Source: Rubrimonas cliftonensis
Lineage (GTDB): Bacteria > Pseudomonadota > Alphaproteobacteria > Rhodobacterales > Rhodobacteraceae
Reading direction: 5' to 3'
Length of the DNA: 35,779 bases
Assembly (NCBI RefSeq): GCF_900107585.1
Contig: NZ_FNQM01000023.1
Span: forward strand, 1-35,779
Part shown: positions 1-9,624 of the stretch, piece after piece
Position numbering within the stretch: the stretch's first letter is position 1
Layout of the letters: the number at the start of each line of letters is the position of its first letter
Translations under genes and position numbers: made by a program
Notes under the pieces: model-generated
The model's input: the letters and a program-made list of their open reading frames with translations, nothing else
Database searches by the model: none
Told to the model about the DNA's origin: nothing

Positions 1-95
1 TCGCGCCGATCGCCATGGAGGAGAAGCTCCGCTTCGCCATCCGCGAAGGCGGCCGCACCGTCGGCGCCGGCGTCGTCTCCAAGATCATCGAGTAA
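1..95 (+). CDS. tuf: Elongation factor Tu, 3' end only
   Basis: The frame is open from the window edge to the TAA at 93-95. It encodes about 31 residues ending in [14 protein letters not shown], the near-invariant C-terminus of EF-Tu domain III. EF-Tu is the GTPase that delivers aminoacyl-tRNA to the ribosome. Everything upstream, including the GTPase domain, lies outside the window. Its place just before rpsJ is the usual str/S10 arrangement in alphaproteobacteria. Which tuf copy this is cannot be told. Confidence 0.95.
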
Positions 96-106
96 TCAAC
101 ACTATC

Positions 107-141
107 CGCGCGGGCCGGGGGCCCGTCCCCCGGCCCGCGCG
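107..141 (+). terminator. Perfect 15-bp GC hairpin between tuf and rpsJ
   Basis: The arms 107-121 and 127-141 are perfectly complementary over 15 bp, with a 5-base loop (CCCGT). Only TCATTT follows, so the U tract is weak. It could be a terminator for tuf, a partial terminator or attenuator at the head of the S10 operon, or an mRNA-stabilising end. No clear promoter is seen between it and rpsJ. Confidence 0.7.
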
Positions 142-183
142 TCATTTCGGCCGGTCCGAACGAGAAGGCCCAGAGAGGCGAAG

Positions 184-492
<309 letters not shown>

Positions 493-505
493 GGGGGCTA
501 CCGAG

Positions 506-1246
506 ATGCGCTCCGGAGTGATCGCCAAGAAGCTGGGCATGACCCGGCTGTTCATGCCCGACGGTCGGCAGGTGCCGGTCACGGTGCTGCAGATGGAAGA
601 GGTTCAGGTCGTCGCCCAGCGCACGGCTGAGCGCGACGGCTACACCGCCGTCCAGCTCGGCGCCGGCGCGGCGAAGCCCAAGAACGTGACGCAGCCGATG
701 CGCGGCCACTTCGCCGTGGCCAAGGTCGCGCCGAAGCGCAAGATCTGCGAGTTCCGCGTCGCGCCCGAGAACCTCATCGACGTGGGCGCGGAGATCACCG
801 CCGACCACTTCATCGAGGGCCAGCACGTCGACGTGTCGGGCACCAGCATCGGCAAGGGCTTCGCCGGCGCTATGAAGCGGTGGAACTTCGGTGGTCTGCG
901 CGCCTCGCACGGCGTGTCGATCAGCCACCGCTCGCATGGGTCGACGGGCCAGTGCCAGGATCCGGGCAAGGTGTGGAAGGGCAAGAAGATGGCCGGCCAC
1001 ATGGGCGCCGCCAGGATCACGACGCAGAACCTGCGCGTGGTCAGGACGGACCCCGAGCGCGGCCTCATCATGATCAAGGGCGCGGTGCCGGGTTCGCGCG
1101 GCGGCTGGGTGACGGTGCGCGACGCGGTGAAGCGGAAGGCCCCTGACGGCCTGCCGATGCCCGCCGCCATCCGCGCCGCCGCCGGGTCTCAGGCCGGGGC
1201 TCAGGTCGACGCGCCTGCGGGCGAGACGGAAGGGACCGAAGCATGA
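506..1246 (+). CDS. rplC: 50S ribosomal protein L3
   Basis: L3 is a primary 23S rRNA binder near the peptidyl transferase centre. The 246-residue product starts [16 protein letters not shown] and carries the [19 protein letters not shown] block, which holds the glutamine methylated by PrmB in E. coli. The ATG at 506 was preferred to the in-frame ATG at 473, because 473 lies inside rpsJ and GAGGGGG precedes 506. The C-terminus runs some 35 residues past the E. coli protein as an Ala/Gly/Pro-rich tail, which is common in alphaproteobacteria. Confidence 0.96.
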   Translation: MRSGVIAKKLGMTRLFMPDGRQVPVTVLQMEEVQVVAQRTAERDGYTAVQLGAGAAKPKNVTQPMRGHFAVAKVAPKRKICEFRVAPENLIDVGAEITADHFIEGQHVDVSGTSIGKGFAGAMKRWNFGGLRASHGVSISHRSHGSTGQCQDPGKVWKGKKMAGHMGAARITTQNLRVVRTDPERGLIMIKGAVPGSRGGWVTVRDAVKRKAPDGLPMPAAIRAAAGSQAGAQVDAPAGETEGTEA

Positions 1247-1893
1247 AGCGCGAGGCGATCACGCTTGACGGCCAGCCTGCGGGCGAGGTCGAGCTGAGCG
1301 AGGCCGTGTTCGGCGTCGAGCCGCGCGCGGACATCCTGCACCGCGTCGTGCGCTGGCAGCTCGCCAAGCGTCAGGCCGGCACGCACCACGCCAAGACCCG
1401 GTCGGAGATGAACTACTCCACCAAGAAGATCGTGCGCCAGAAGGGCTCCGGCGGCGCTCGCCACGGCTCCAAGGGCGCGCCGATCTTCCGGCATGGCGGC
1501 GGCTACAAGGTGCCCGTGCCGCGGAGCCACGCGCATGACCTCCAGAAGAAGGTCCGCGCGCTGGGTCTCAAGATGGCGCTGTCGTCCAAGATGCGCGACG
1601 ACGCCATCGTGGTGATCGACGAGGCCCGCCTTGACGCGCCCAAGACCAAGGCGCTGATCGCGAAGCTGAAGGATCGCGGCTGGAAGCGGGCGCTGGTCAT
1701 CGACGGGCCCGAGGTCGACGCGAACTTCCTGCTGGCCTCGCGCAACATCGAGGGCATCGACATCCTGCCGAGCCAGGGCGCCAACGTCTACGACATCCTG
1801 AAGCGCGACACGCTGGTGCTGACCCGCGCCGGCGCCGCCGCCCTCGAGGCGCGTCTGAACGGCGAAAGCCAGACCGGGGAGGCCGCATCGTGA
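1243..1893 (+). CDS. rplD: 50S ribosomal protein L4
   Basis: L4 has a globular domain on 23S rRNA and a long loop lining the exit tunnel. The 216-residue product has the conserved loop block [20 protein letters not shown] followed by [13 protein letters not shown]. Its start overlaps the rplC stop as ATGA, implying translational coupling. In E. coli L4 represses the S10 operon. Whether this happens here cannot be read from the sequence; no leader matching the E. coli one was recognised. Confidence 0.96.
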   Translation: MKREAITLDGQPAGEVELSEAVFGVEPRADILHRVVRWQLAKRQAGTHHAKTRSEMNYSTKKIVRQKGSGGARHGSKGAPIFRHGGGYKVPVPRSHAHDLQKKVRALGLKMALSSKMRDDAIVVIDEARLDAPKTKALIAKLKDRGWKRALVIDGPEVDANFLLASRNIEGIDILPSQGANVYDILKRDTLVLTRAGAAALEARLNGESQTGEAAS

Positions 1894-2186
1894 GCGCGAG
1901 CCCGAAGCACTACGACGCCATCCGGCGTCCCATCATCACCGAGAAGGCCACGATGGCGTCGGAGGCCGGCGCTGTGGTGTTCGAGGTCGCCAAGGACGCG
2001 AACAAGACCGAGATCAAACAGGCGGTCGAGGCGCTGTTCGGCGTGAAGGTGAAGGCGGTCAACACCGCCCTCCAGAAGGGCAAGGTCAAGCGTTTCAAGG
2101 GCCGCCTCGGCGTGCGCAACGATCGCAAGAAGGCCTACGTCACCCTCGAGGACGGCCAGACCATCGACGTGACGACCGGTCTCTGA
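1890..2186 (+). CDS. rplW: 50S ribosomal protein L23
   Basis: L23 lies at the tunnel exit and docks trigger factor and the signal recognition particle. The 98-residue product begins with GTG at 1890, overlapping the rplD stop as GTGA. It contains the diagnostic [12 protein letters not shown] near the N-terminus and [19 protein letters not shown] in the middle. Length is normal. A 40-base gap with an AACGGAAGACAGCAAG leader precedes rplB. Confidence 0.96.
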   Translation: MSASPKHYDAIRRPIITEKATMASEAGAVVFEVAKDANKTEIKQAVEALFGVKVKAVNTALQKGKVKRFKGRLGVRNDRKKAYVTLEDGQTIDVTTGL

Positions 2187-2226
2187 CCGGTCGCCGCACC
2201 CTTAACGGACAACGGAAGACAGCAAG

Positions 2227-3066
2227 ATGGCGTTGAAATCATACAAACCAACGACGCCGGGCCAGCGCGGGCTGGTTCTGATCGACCGTTCGGAACTCTG
2301 GAAAGGCCGTCCCGTCAAGTCCCTCACCGAGGGTCTTCATCGGCACGGCGGCCGGAACAACACCGGGCGGATCACGGCGCGTCGGATCGGCGGCGGAGCC
2401 AAGCGGCTCTATCGCATCGTGGACTTCAAGCGGCGGAAGTGGGACATGCCCGCGACCGTCGAGCGGATCGAGTACGACCCCAACCGCACGGCGTTCATCG
2501 CGCTGGTCAGGTATCAGGACGGTGAGCAGGCCTACATCCTTGCACCGCAGCGGCTTGCCGTCGGCGACAGCGTGGTGGCCGGCGAGAAGGTCGACGTGAA
2601 GCCCGGCAACGCGATGCCGCTGGCCGGCATGCCGATCGGCACCATCGTCCACAATGTGGAGATGAAGCCCGGCAAGGGCGGCCAGATCGCGCGCGCGGCG
2701 GGCTCCTACGCCCAGTTCGTGGGCCGCGGCGGCGGATACGCGCAGCTGCGCCTTACCTCGGGCGAACTGCGCCTCGTGCGCCAGGAGTGCATCGCGACGG
2801 TGGGTGCGGTCTCGAACCCCGACAACAGCAACCAGAACCTCGGCAAGGCGGGGCGCGTGCGGCACATGGGCAAGCGCCCGTCGGTCCGCGGCGTCGTGAT
2901 GAACCCGATCGACCACCCGCATGGCGGCGGCGAAGGCCGCACCTCGGGCGGCCGTCACCCGGTCACCCCGTGGGGCAAGCCGACGAAGGGGCGCAAGACG
3001 CGCTCCAACAAGGCGACCGACAAGCTCATTCTCCGCTCGCGCCACGCGCGCAAGGGCAAACGGTAA
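2227..3066 (+). CDS. rplB: 50S ribosomal protein L2
   Basis: L2 is needed for subunit association and peptidyl transferase activity. The 279-residue product contains the C-terminal block [20 protein letters not shown], which includes the conserved histidine (His229 in E. coli). It also has the N-terminal [18 protein letters not shown] block. Length is close to the usual 273-280. It lies mid-operon, 15 bases before rpsS, with an AAAGGGGGCC ribosome-binding site for the next gene. Confidence 0.97.
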   Translation: MALKSYKPTTPGQRGLVLIDRSELWKGRPVKSLTEGLHRHGGRNNTGRITARRIGGGAKRLYRIVDFKRRKWDMPATVERIEYDPNRTAFIALVRYQDGEQAYILAPQRLAVGDSVVAGEKVDVKPGNAMPLAGMPIGTIVHNVEMKPGKGGQIARAAGSYAQFVGRGGGYAQLRLTSGELRLVRQECIATVGAVSNPDNSNQNLGKAGRVRHMGKRPSVRGVVMNPIDHPHGGGEGRTSGGRHPVTPWGKPTKGRKTRSNKATDKLILRSRHARKGKR

Positions 3067-3081
3067 AGGGGGCCCGGAAGC

Positions 3082-3360
3082 ATGCCGCGTTCCGTCTGGA
3101 AGGGCCCGTTCGTCGACGCCCACGTTCTGAAGAAGGCCGAAAAAGCCGGCGCTTCGGGACGAAACGACGTGATCAAGATCTGGTCGCGCCGCTCGACCAT
3201 CCTGCCGCAGTTTGTCGGACTCACGTTCGGCGTCTACAACGGCAAGAAGCACATTCCGGTGGCGGTGTCCGAGGACATGATCGGCCACAAGTTCGGCGAG
3301 TTCTCGCCGACGCGCACATATTACGGCCACGCCGCCGATAAAAAGGCGAAGCGGAGGTAA
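3082..3360 (+). CDS. rpsS: 30S ribosomal protein S19
   Basis: S19 forms a head complex with S13 near the A-site tRNA. The product is 92 residues, the standard length. It begins [21 protein letters not shown] and contains [16 protein letters not shown] and [21 protein letters not shown], all diagnostic. It is followed after two bases by rplV, so the two are almost certainly co-translated. Confidence 0.97.
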   Translation: MPRSVWKGPFVDAHVLKKAEKAGASGRNDVIKIWSRRSTILPQFVGLTFGVYNGKKHIPVAVSEDMIGHKFGEFSPTRTYYGHAADKKAKRR

Positions 3361-3362
3361 TC

Positions 3363-3740
3363 ATGGGTCAGGAACCGAACCCGCGCCGCGCCGCGGACAA
3401 CGAGGCGATGGCGGTGAGCAAGATGCTGCGGACAAGTCCGCAGAAGCTTAACCTCGTCGCGGCGCTCATCCGCAAGAAGCCGGTCGCCAAGGCGCTCGCC
3501 GATCTCACCTTCAGCAAGAAGCGCATCGCCGCTGATGTGAAGAAGACGCTGCAGAGCGCGATTGCGAACGCCGAGAACAATCACAACCTCGACGTCGATG
3601 ATCTCATCGTCGCCGAGGCCTGGGTGGGCAAGAACCTCGTGATGAAGCGCGGCAGCCCCCGCGCCCGCGGCCGCTATGGCAAGATCATGAAGCCGTTCAG
3701 CCAGCTCACGATCAAGGTTCGCCAGGAGGAGCAGGCCTGA
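3363..3740 (+). CDS. rplV: 50S ribosomal protein L22
   Basis: L22 lines the exit tunnel with a long beta-hairpin where macrolide-resistance mutations fall in other bacteria. The 125-residue product contains [19 protein letters not shown] and the C-terminal hairpin block [20 protein letters not shown]. The N-terminal [11 protein letters not shown] is typical of alphaproteobacterial L22. Its stop overlaps the rpsC start as TGATG. Confidence 0.96.
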   Translation: MGQEPNPRRAADNEAMAVSKMLRTSPQKLNLVAALIRKKPVAKALADLTFSKKRIAADVKKTLQSAIANAENNHNLDVDDLIVAEAWVGKNLVMKRGSPRARGRYGKIMKPFSQLTIKVRQEEQA

Positions 3741-4462
3741 TGGGACATAAAGTCAATCCGATCGGCCTGCGCCTGCAGGTCAACCGCACCTGGGACAGCC
3801 GCTGGTTCGCCGACGGCAAGGAGTACGGCGAGCTTCTTCACGAAGACATCAAGATCCGTGAGTTCGTGAAGAAGGAATGCGCCCAGGCCGGCGTCAGCCG
3901 CGTCGTGATCGAGCGCCCGCACAGGAAGTGCCGGGTGACGATCCACTCCGCGCGGCCGGGCGTGATCATCGGCAAGAAGGGCGCCGACATCGAGAAGCTG
4001 CGGCAGAAGATCGCCAAGTTCACGGCGTCGGAGCTGCACCTCAACATCGTCGAGATCCGCAAGCCGGAGGTCGACGCGCAGCTGGTGGCCGAGAACATCG
4101 CCCAGCAGCTCGAGCGCCGCGTCGGCTTCCGCCGCGCGCTGAAGCGCGCCGTGCAGAACGCCATGAAGATGGGGGCGCAGGGCATCCGCATCAACGCCGC
4201 CGGCCGTCTGGGCGGCGCCGAGATTGCGCGCACGGAGTGGTATCGCGAAGGCCGCGTGCCGCTGCACACGCTGCGCGCGGACATCGATTACGCCCACGCG
4301 GAGGCCAAGACGGCCTATGGCATCTGCGGGATCAAGGTCTGGATCTTCAAGGGCGAGATCATGGAGCACGATCCGGCGGCGCACGATCGTCGTCAGGAGG
4401 AATTTCAGCAGGCCGGCGGCCGCGGTGGCGGCGGGGACCGTGGTCCGCGCCCGCAGCGCTGA
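3740..4462 (+). CDS. rpsC: 30S ribosomal protein S3
   Basis: S3 lies at the mRNA entry channel and contributes to helicase activity. The 240-residue product has an N-terminal [12 protein letters not shown], a KH domain with the GKKG loop at residues 78-81, and the C-terminal block [20 protein letters not shown] short Gly/Arg-rich tail follows. The start overlaps the rplV stop by one base. Length is typical of the group. Confidence 0.97.
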   Translation: MGHKVNPIGLRLQVNRTWDSRWFADGKEYGELLHEDIKIREFVKKECAQAGVSRVVIERPHRKCRVTIHSARPGVIIGKKGADIEKLRQKIAKFTASELHLNIVEIRKPEVDAQLVAENIAQQLERRVGFRRALKRAVQNAMKMGAQGIRINAAGRLGGAEIARTEWYREGRVPLHTLRADIDYAHAEAKTAYGICGIKVWIFKGEIMEHDPAAHDRRQEEFQQAGGRGGGGDRGPRPQR

Positions 4463-4484
4463 CGGCTTGTGAGGGAGTAGAGCG

Positions 4485-4898
4485 ATGCTGTCGCCGAAAC
4501 GGACGAAGTTCCGCAAGCAGTTCAAGGGTCGCATGCACGGCGAGGCGAAGGGCGGCACCGCCCTCAACTTCGGCGAGTACGGCCTGAAGGCGGTCGAGCC
4601 CGAGCGCGTGACCGCGCGCCAGATCGAGGCCGCCCGCCGCGCCATGACGCGCCACATGAAGCGCCAGGGGCGGGTCTGGATCCGCATCTTCCCCGACGTG
4701 CCGGTGACGCAGAAGCCCACTGAGGTCCGCATGGGCAAGGGCAAGGGCTCGGTCGAGTACTGGGCGGCCAAGGTGAAGCCCGGTCGCATCATGTTCGAGA
4801 TCGACGGCGTGCCGCTGCCGATCGCCGAGGAGGCGCTGCGCCTCGCGGCGATGAAGCTGCCGGTCAAGACCCGCTTCGTTCAGCGCGAGGACTGGTGA
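4485..4898 (+). CDS. rplP: 50S ribosomal protein L16
   Basis: L16 organises the A-site region of 23S rRNA. The 137-residue product begins [19 protein letters not shown] and contains [20 protein letters not shown] and [19 protein letters not shown], all diagnostic. A GAGGGAG site lies upstream of the ATG. Unusually for this cluster, an approximately 290-base gap follows before rpmC. Confidence 0.97.
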   Translation: MLSPKRTKFRKQFKGRMHGEAKGGTALNFGEYGLKAVEPERVTARQIEAARRAMTRHMKRQGRVWIRIFPDVPVTQKPTEVRMGKGKGSVEYWAAKVKPGRIMFEIDGVPLPIAEEALRLAAMKLPVKTRFVQREDW

Positions 4899-4940
4899 TC
4901 TCCGATCGCCTTCCGGCTGGCCGAAAGGTCCGACTACGAG

Positions 4941-5192
4941 ATGTCTGAGCCCCGCCGAAAGGTGGGGTTTCTGCTTCGCGGTCCTTCTCGGACGCTCCCT
5001 GTGGCGCAGGGGGGCTGGCTCGCCGAGAAATTCCGCGGCGCCGCCCCCCGAACGCCGCGACCGTGCTTGCCTTGCCGCCGCGCAGCCTGTAGGGAAGCCG
5101 CTCATCTACGATCCCACCGGAATCAGGGTGACCCGGCGATCCGTCGCCTGTGGGGCTCGCCGGTGATGTTTGAAAAGGAAAGATGGCGATGA
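4941..5192 (+). other. Doubtful 83-codon frame in the rplP-rpmC gap
   Basis: The frame runs from ATG 4941 to a TGA at 5190-5192 that overlaps the rpmC ATG at 5189 as ATGA, the geometry of coupled genes. Against it: no good ribosome-binding site, an Arg/Pro-rich composition without a recognisable domain, and third positions much less GC-rich than in flanking ribosomal genes. It also runs straight through the hairpin at 4950-4970. I think it is probably untranslated leader or spacer and list it only because of the overlap. Confidence 0.15.
4950..4970 (+). terminator. GNRA-capped hairpin with short T run after rplP
   Basis: The stem CCCCGCC (4950-4956) pairs with GGTGGGG (4961-4967) through one G-U pair, capped by a GAAA tetraloop and followed by TTTCTGCTT. 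The layout is that of a modest intrinsic terminator or attenuator inside the spc operon. Essential genes continue downstream with no clear promoter in the gap, so partial termination or an mRNA-processing role is likelier than full termination. Confidence 0.5.
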
Positions 5193-5395
5193 ACGCCAAG
5201 GATCTGCGGGACAAGACGCCGGACCAGCTTCGCGAGGATCTCGCGCAGCTTAAGAAGGAGTCCTTCAACCTGCGCTTCCAGCAGGCCACCGGGCAGCTGG
5301 AGAACACCGCGCGCTTCAAGGCGGTGCGTCGCGACGCGGCGCGCGTGCTGACCGTGCTCAACCAGAAGGCCGCCGCTGCGGCCGCGGAGGCCTGA
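5189..5395 (+). CDS. rpmC: 50S ribosomal protein L29
   Basis: L29 is a small helical protein near the tunnel exit, beside L23. The start at 5189 gives [20 protein letters not shown], matching the usual alphaproteobacterial N-terminus, with AGGA nine bases upstream. An alternative ATG at 5183 adds two residues but leaves only three bases of spacing. The core [19 protein letters not shown] is diagnostic. The 68-residue product ends in an Ala-rich tail. rpsQ follows after three bases. Confidence 0.93.
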   Translation: MNAKDLRDKTPDQLREDLAQLKKESFNLRFQQATGQLENTARFKAVRRDAARVLTVLNQKAAAAAAEA

Positions 5396-5398
5396 TCC

Positions 5399-5644
5399 AT
5401 GCCCAAGCGCATTCTCCAGGGCACGGTCGTCAGCGACAAGAACGAGAAGACCATCACGGTCCTCGTCGAGCGGCGCTTCACGCATCCGCTGATGAAGAAG
5501 GTGGTGCGATCCTCCAAGAAGTACCGCGCGCATGACGAAGGCAACATCGCCAAGGTGGGCCAGACGGTCCGCATCGTCGAGTGCCGCCCGATTTCGAAGA
5601 ACAAGTGCTGGGAGCTGGTGACGGACGCGGCCGCAGAGGCCTGA
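5399..5644 (+). CDS. rpsQ: 30S ribosomal protein S17
   Basis: S17 is an OB-fold primary binder of the 16S 5' domain. The 81-residue product has the family pattern [20 protein letters not shown], then [20 protein letters not shown] and [20 protein letters not shown]. Length is normal. A 64-base spacer with weak GC pairing (GGGG/CCCC near 5674-5687) separates it from rplN. Confidence 0.96.
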   Translation: MPKRILQGTVVSDKNEKTITVLVERRFTHPLMKKVVRSSKKYRAHDEGNIAKVGQTVRIVECRPISKNKCWELVTDAAAEA

Positions 5645-5708
5645 CCCCTCTCCATTTTCCGGCTCGTGAAACCCCGGGGCCGTGTCCCCGAAGGTCAGGA
5701 GCTGATCC

Positions 5709-6077
5709 ATGATCCAGATGCAGACGAATCTGGAAGTCGCCGACAATTCCGGCGCCCGGCGCGTGCAGTGCATCAAGGTGCTCGGCGGCGCGAAGCGCAA
5801 GTATGCGTCGGTCGGCGACATCATCGTTGTTTCCGTTAAGGAAGCCATTCCGCGCGGTCGCGTTAAGAAGGGCGACGTCCGCAAGGCCGTCATCGTCCGT
5901 ACCGCCAAGGAAGTGCGCCGCGACGACGGCACCGCAATCCGTTTCGACGGCAACGCCGCGGTCATCATCAACAACAACAACGAGCCGATTGGTACGCGCA
6001 TCTTCGGCCCGGTGGTGCGCGAACTGCGCGCCAAGAACTTCATGAAAATCATTTCGCTCGCGCCGGAGGTGCTGTGA
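5709..6077 (+). CDS. rplN: 50S ribosomal protein L14
   Basis: L14 contacts 16S rRNA across the subunit interface. The product is exactly 122 residues, the universal bacterial length. It begins [19 protein letters not shown] and ends with the conserved [17 protein letters not shown] lies upstream of the ATG. The stop overlaps the rplX start as TGATG, so coupling is likely. Confidence 0.98.
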   Translation: MIQMQTNLEVADNSGARRVQCIKVLGGAKRKYASVGDIIVVSVKEAIPRGRVKKGDVRKAVIVRTAKEVRRDDGTAIRFDGNAAVIINNNNEPIGTRIFGPVVRELRAKNFMKIISLAPEVL

Positions 6078-6391
6078 TGGCCGCGAAGCTCAAGAAGGGC
6101 GACAAGGTCGTCGTGCTCACGGGGCGCGACAAGGGCAAGGAAGGCGAGATCCTCAAGGTCATGCCGTCCGAGGGCCGCGCCGTCGTCGGCGGCGTGAACA
6201 CCGTGATCCGGCACACCAAGCAGAGCCAGGGCTCGCAGGGAGGCCGCATCCCCAAGGATGCGCCGATCCAGCTGAGCAACCTGGCGCTGATCGACCCGAA
6301 AGAGGGCGGCCCGACCCGCGTCGGCTTCAGGATGGTCGAGGGCAAGAAGGTCCGCTTCGCCAAGAAGTCGGGGGAGGTCATCGATGCTTGA
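6077..6391 (+). CDS. rplX: 50S ribosomal protein L24
   Basis: L24 initiates 50S assembly. The 104-residue product starts [20 protein letters not shown], the KOW motif at the N-terminus. Lys/Gly-rich segments such as [16 protein letters not shown] follow. The ATG at 6077 overlaps the rplN stop; a GTG codon one triplet earlier is less likely. The 3' end overlaps rplE by eight bases. Confidence 0.96.
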   Translation: MAAKLKKGDKVVVLTGRDKGKEGEILKVMPSEGRAVVGGVNTVIRHTKQSQGSQGGRIPKDAPIQLSNLALIDPKEGGPTRVGFRMVEGKKVRFAKKSGEVIDA

Positions 6392-6944
6392 CGAAACCGG
6401 ATACGTCCCGCGGCTGCGCGCGCTCTACGACGGCACGATCAAGCCGGCGATGATCTCGGAGTTCTCCTACAAGAACGCGATGATGGCGCCGAAGCTCGAC
6501 AAGATCGTGCTCAACATGGGCGTCGGCGAGGCCGTCGGCGACAGCAAGAAGATCAAGACCGCGCACGACGATCTGATGAAGATCGCCGGCCAGAAGCCGG
6601 TCATCACCAAGGCGAAGAACTCCATCGCCGGCTTCAAGGTGCGCGAGGAGATGCCGCTCGGCGTGAAGGTGACTTTGCGCGCGGCCCGTATGTACGACTT
6701 CCTCGACCGTCTGATCACGGTGGCGATGCCGCGCATCCGCGACTTCCGCGGCGTGAACCCAAAGAGCTTCGACGGTCGCGGCAACTACGCCATGGGCATT
6801 CGCGAGCACATCGTGTTCCCCGAGATCGAATACGACAAGATCGATCAGATGTGGGGCATGGACATCATCATCTGCACCACGGCCAGGACGGACGACGAGG
6901 CCCGGGCGCTGCTGAAGCATTTCAACATGCCGTTCCGGACCTGA
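6384..6944 (+). CDS. rplE: 50S ribosomal protein L5
   Basis: L5 binds 5S rRNA and contacts P-site tRNA in the central protuberance. The 186-residue product has the family blocks [35 protein letters not shown] and [19 protein letters not shown]. The start lies inside the last codons of rplX. Length is standard for alphaproteobacteria. Confidence 0.97.
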   Translation: MLDETGYVPRLRALYDGTIKPAMISEFSYKNAMMAPKLDKIVLNMGVGEAVGDSKKIKTAHDDLMKIAGQKPVITKAKNSIAGFKVREEMPLGVKVTLRAARMYDFLDRLITVAMPRIRDFRGVNPKSFDGRGNYAMGIREHIVFPEIEYDKIDQMWGMDIIICTTARTDDEARALLKHFNMPFRT

Positions 6945-6960
6945 GCGGGGGGATAGATAC

Positions 6961-7266
6961 ATGGCCAAGACAAGCATGATCCAGCGCCAGGAAAAGCGCG
7001 TCGCCCTCGTCAAGAAGTACGCCGGTCAGCGCGCGCGCCTCAAGGAAACGGCGGCCAACACCGACCTGCCGATGGAGGAGCGCTTCAAGGCGCGCCTGAA
7101 GCTCGCCAAGCTGCCTCGCAACTCGTCGCCGACCCGGCTGCACAACCGCTGCGAGGTCTCGGGTCGTCCGAAGGCCTATTATCGCAAGCTGAAGATGAGC
7201 CGCATCGCGCTGCGGGACCTCGCCTCCGTCGGCCAGGTTCCCGGCATGGTCAAGTCGAGCTGGTGA
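6961..7266 (+). CDS. rpsN: 30S ribosomal protein S14 (long, zinc-free type)
   Basis: S14 is a head protein beside S3 and S10. The 101-residue product is the long form. It lacks the two CxxC pairs of the short zinc-binding type, keeping only one Cys in [20 protein letters not shown]. It ends with the conserved [20 protein letters not shown] precedes the start. rpsH follows after 13 bases. Confidence 0.97.
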   Translation: MAKTSMIQRQEKRVALVKKYAGQRARLKETAANTDLPMEERFKARLKLAKLPRNSSPTRLHNRCEVSGRPKAYYRKLKMSRIALRDLASVGQVPGMVKSSW

Positions 7267-7279
7267 GGGAGGGCGACAG

Positions 7280-7678
7280 ATGAGCATGAACGATCCTCTC
7301 GGCGATATGCTGACCCGCATCCGCAACGCCCAGATGCGCAACAAGTCCACCGTCAGGACGCCGGCCTCCAAGCTGCGCGGCCGCGTGCTGGAAGTGCTGC
7401 AGGCGGAGGGCTACATCCGCGGCTTCGAAGTCATCGACAAGGGCGACCACAAGCCCGAGTACGAGATCAGCCTCAAGTATTTCGACGGCAGGCCGGTGAT
7501 CCGCGAACTTAAGCGGATCTCGACCCCCGGCCGCCGCAACTACTCCGGCGTCGATGGTCTGCCCTCGGTCCGCAACGGGCTGGGCGTGGCGATCGTCTCG
7601 ACGTCGCGCGGTGTGATGTCCGACGCGCAGGCACGCGCCGACAATGTCGGCGGCGAAGTGCTCTGCACGGTGTTCTGA
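7280..7678 (+). CDS. rpsH: 30S ribosomal protein S8
   Basis: S8 binds the central domain of 16S rRNA and, in E. coli, represses the spc operon by binding its mRNA at rplE. The 132-residue product begins [19 protein letters not shown] and ends [15 protein letters not shown], both diagnostic. GAGGGAGGG lies six bases before ATG 7280; the ATG two codons later is the alternative. Autoregulation here is not demonstrated. Confidence 0.97.
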   Translation: MSMNDPLGDMLTRIRNAQMRNKSTVRTPASKLRGRVLEVLQAEGYIRGFEVIDKGDHKPEYEISLKYFDGRPVIRELKRISTPGRRNYSGVDGLPSVRNGLGVAIVSTSRGVMSDAQARADNVGGEVLCTVF

Positions 7679-7692
7679 GGAGGCCCGGGATC

Positions 7693-8226
7693 ATGTCACG
7701 TATCGGCAAGAAGCCCATCGAAGCCCCGAAGGGCGTCGAATGGAAGGTCTCCGGCCAGAAGGTCGAGGCGAAGGGCCCCAAGGGCGTGCGCGTGTTCACC
7801 GCCACGGACGACGTGGACGTGTTGCTCGACGGCACCGTGATCACCGTGCGTCCGCGCGGCGACAGCAAGCGCGCGCGCCAGCAATGGGGCATGACGCGCA
7901 CGCAGATCGCCAACCTGGCGCAGGGCGTCACCGAAGGCTTCAAGAAGGAGCTCGAGATCGTCGGCGTCGGTTATCGCGCCGCGGTCGCCGGCAAGACGCT
8001 GAAGCTCTCGCTCGGCTACAGCCACGACGTCGAGTTCGCGATCCCCGAGGGGATCGAGATCAAGTGCGCGAAGCCGACCGAGGTGGAGATCACCGGGTCC
8101 GACCAGCAGCAGGTCGGGCAGGTCGCGGCGGAGATTCGTGATTGGCGCCGGCCCGAGCCCTACAAGGGCAAGGGTGTTCGGTACAAGAACGAGTACATCT
8201 TCCGCAAGGAAGGCAAGAAGAAGTAA
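7693..8226 (+). CDS. rplF: 50S ribosomal protein L6
   Basis: L6 sits at the base of the L7/L12 stalk near the GTPase-associated centre. The 177-residue product starts [19 protein letters not shown]. It has the family block [20 protein letters not shown] and the C-terminal [20 protein letters not shown], which carries the conserved [13 protein letters not shown] lies upstream. Length is normal. Confidence 0.97.
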   Translation: MSRIGKKPIEAPKGVEWKVSGQKVEAKGPKGVRVFTATDDVDVLLDGTVITVRPRGDSKRARQQWGMTRTQIANLAQGVTEGFKKELEIVGVGYRAAVAGKTLKLSLGYSHDVEFAIPEGIEIKCAKPTEVEITGSDQQQVGQVAAEIRDWRRPEPYKGKGVRYKNEYIFRKEGKKK

Positions 8227-8237
8227 GGGGGCGCAAG

Positions 8238-8597
8238 ATGGCGAACACAAAGCTCAAGCTGTTCCTGCGCCGCCGCATGCGCGTGCGCTCGAAACTCCGC
8301 AAGCACGCCGGCGACAAGCCGCGGCTTTCTGTGCACCGGTCGTCGAAGAACATCTCCGTGCAGGTGATCGACGACATGCAGGGCCGGACGCTGGCCGCCG
8401 CCTCCTCGCTGGAGGCGACGCTGGGCGTGGTCGGCAAGAACAACCTCGAGGCCGCCGCCAGGATTGGCGCGGCCATCGCCGAGCGCGCGAAGGCCGCCGG
8501 CGTCGAGGACGTCTATTTCGATCGCGGCGGCTTCATCTTCCACGGGAAGATCAAGGCCCTCGCCGACGCCGCCCGTGAGGGCGGCCTGAAGTTCTGA
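8238..8597 (+). CDS. rplR: 50S ribosomal protein L18
   Basis: L18 carries 5S rRNA into the 50S subunit with L5. The 119-residue product begins [20 protein letters not shown] and contains the family motif [18 protein letters not shown]. The ATG at 8238 was chosen over an in-frame upstream ATG because it is preceded by AAGGGGGCG and lies 11 bases after the rplF stop, matching the usual protein length. Confidence 0.96.
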   Translation: MANTKLKLFLRRRMRVRSKLRKHAGDKPRLSVHRSSKNISVQVIDDMQGRTLAAASSLEATLGVVGKNNLEAAARIGAAIAERAKAAGVEDVYFDRGGFIFHGKIKALADAAREGGLKF

Positions 8598-8607
8598 GGA
8601 GGCCGAG

Positions 8608-9216
8608 ATGGCGAGAGAAGACGAGCGCCGCGGCCGCGGCCCCGGCGGCGGGCGGGACCGGCGCGAGCGGGAGGAGCCCGAATTCCAGGATCGTCTGGTC
8701 GCGATCAATCGCGTCTCCAAGACGGTGAAGGGCGGCAAGCGCTTCGGTTTCGCCGCGCTGGTGATCGTCGGCGACCAGAAGGGGCGCGTGGGCTTCGGCT
8801 CGGGCAAGGCCCGCGAGGTTCCGGAGGCGATCCGGAAGGCCACCGAGGAGGCCAAGCGCGAGATGATCCGCGTGCCGCTGCGCGAGGGCCGCACGCTGCA
8901 CCACGACATGTACGGCCGCCATGGCGCCGGCAAGGTCGTGATGCGGGCGGCGCCGCAGGGCACCGGCATCATCGCCGGCGGTCCGATGCGCGCCGTGTTC
9001 GAGATGCTCGGGATTCAGGACGTCGTGGCGAAGTCCATCGGCACCCAGAACCCCTACAACATGATCCGCGCCACCTTCGAAGGCCTGAAGCTCGAGACCT
9101 CGCCCCGGCAGGTCGCGGCGCGCCGGGGCAAGAAGGTCGCCGACATCCTGCCCAAGCGCGACGAGCTTCCGGTCGAGACGCCGGATCCTGCCGTCGAGCT
9201 GGCTGAGGCGGAGTGA
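8608..9216 (+). CDS. rpsE: 30S ribosomal protein S5
   Basis: S5 acts at the mRNA entry site and in decoding fidelity. The 202-residue product has an Arg/Gly-rich N-terminal extension. The double-stranded-RNA-binding-like domain then starts at about residue 26 ([20 protein letters not shown]), and the block [20 protein letters not shown] is in the C-terminal domain. GAGGAGG precedes the start. The GAGTGA end lies just before rpmD. Confidence 0.97.
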   Translation: MAREDERRGRGPGGGRDRREREEPEFQDRLVAINRVSKTVKGGKRFGFAALVIVGDQKGRVGFGSGKAREVPEAIRKATEEAKREMIRVPLREGRTLHHDMYGRHGAGKVVMRAAPQGTGIIAGGPMRAVFEMLGIQDVVAKSIGTQNPYNMIRATFEGLKLETSPRQVAARRGKKVADILPKRDELPVETPDPAVELAEAE

Positions 9217-9221
9217 TCGCA

Positions 9222-9410
9222 ATGGCCAAGACCATCGTAGTGAAGCAGATCGGCAGCCCGATCCGCCGGCCGGCCAAGCAGCGACAGACGCTGATCGGCC
9301 TCGGCCTCAACAAGATGCACCGCGAGCGCGAGCTTGAGGACACGCCCGCCGTGCGCGGCATGGTGAACGCCATCCCGCACCTCGCGAAGATCATCGAGGA
9401 GCGCGGCTGA
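9222..9410 (+). CDS. rpmD: 50S ribosomal protein L30
   Basis: L30 is a small 50S protein missing from some bacteria. The start at ATG 9222 gives [20 protein letters not shown] and a 62-residue product of standard length. A GTG at 9213 overlapping the rpsE stop would add three residues. The C-terminal block [17 protein letters not shown] fits L30. An unusually long 214-base spacer follows. Confidence 0.95.
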   Translation: MAKTIVVKQIGSPIRRPAKQRQTLIGLGLNKMHRERELEDTPAVRGMVNAIPHLAKIIEERG

Positions 9411-9426
9411 AGCGGCGCGCCTCGAT

Positions 9427-9449
9427 GACCCCGGGCTGGACCCGGGGTC
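9427..9449 (+). repeat. Palindrome in the rpmD-rplO gap
   Basis: A perfect 9-bp stem, GACCCCGGG (9427-9435) with CCCGGGGTC (9441-9449), has the loop CTGGA. Only TTGCAC follows, so it is a poor terminator. The form resembles the short GC-palindromic repeats scattered in many alphaproteobacterial genomes, but no second copy of this exact sequence was seen in the window. Confidence 0.5.
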
Positions 9450-9521
9450 TTGCACAACAGGCGCGCGGCCTTGGCGGCGCGCCTCTCCACCGGGCCGGGC
9501 GCAGCGCCCCGGTTCATCAGG

Positions 9522-9542
9522 GCCCCGGATCCGGTCCGGGGC
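9522..9542 (+). repeat. Second palindrome in the rpmD-rplO gap
   Basis: An 8-bp perfect stem, GCCCCGGA (9522-9529) with TCCGGGGC (9535-9542), has the loop TCCGG and no T tract. Together with the hairpin at 9427 and a weaker CCGGGCGC/GCGCCCCGG pairing between them, the gap could fold into several GC hairpins ahead of rplO. Its role is unknown; mRNA processing or a repeat insertion are possible. Confidence 0.45.
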
Positions 9543-9624
9543 TGCGCTGCGCCTCCGGGCGCGGCTTGTCGTGGGGGCCGGGCGTCGACGCGCGCCGGTC
9601 CATCCGACCAGAGGAGACGCGTCG

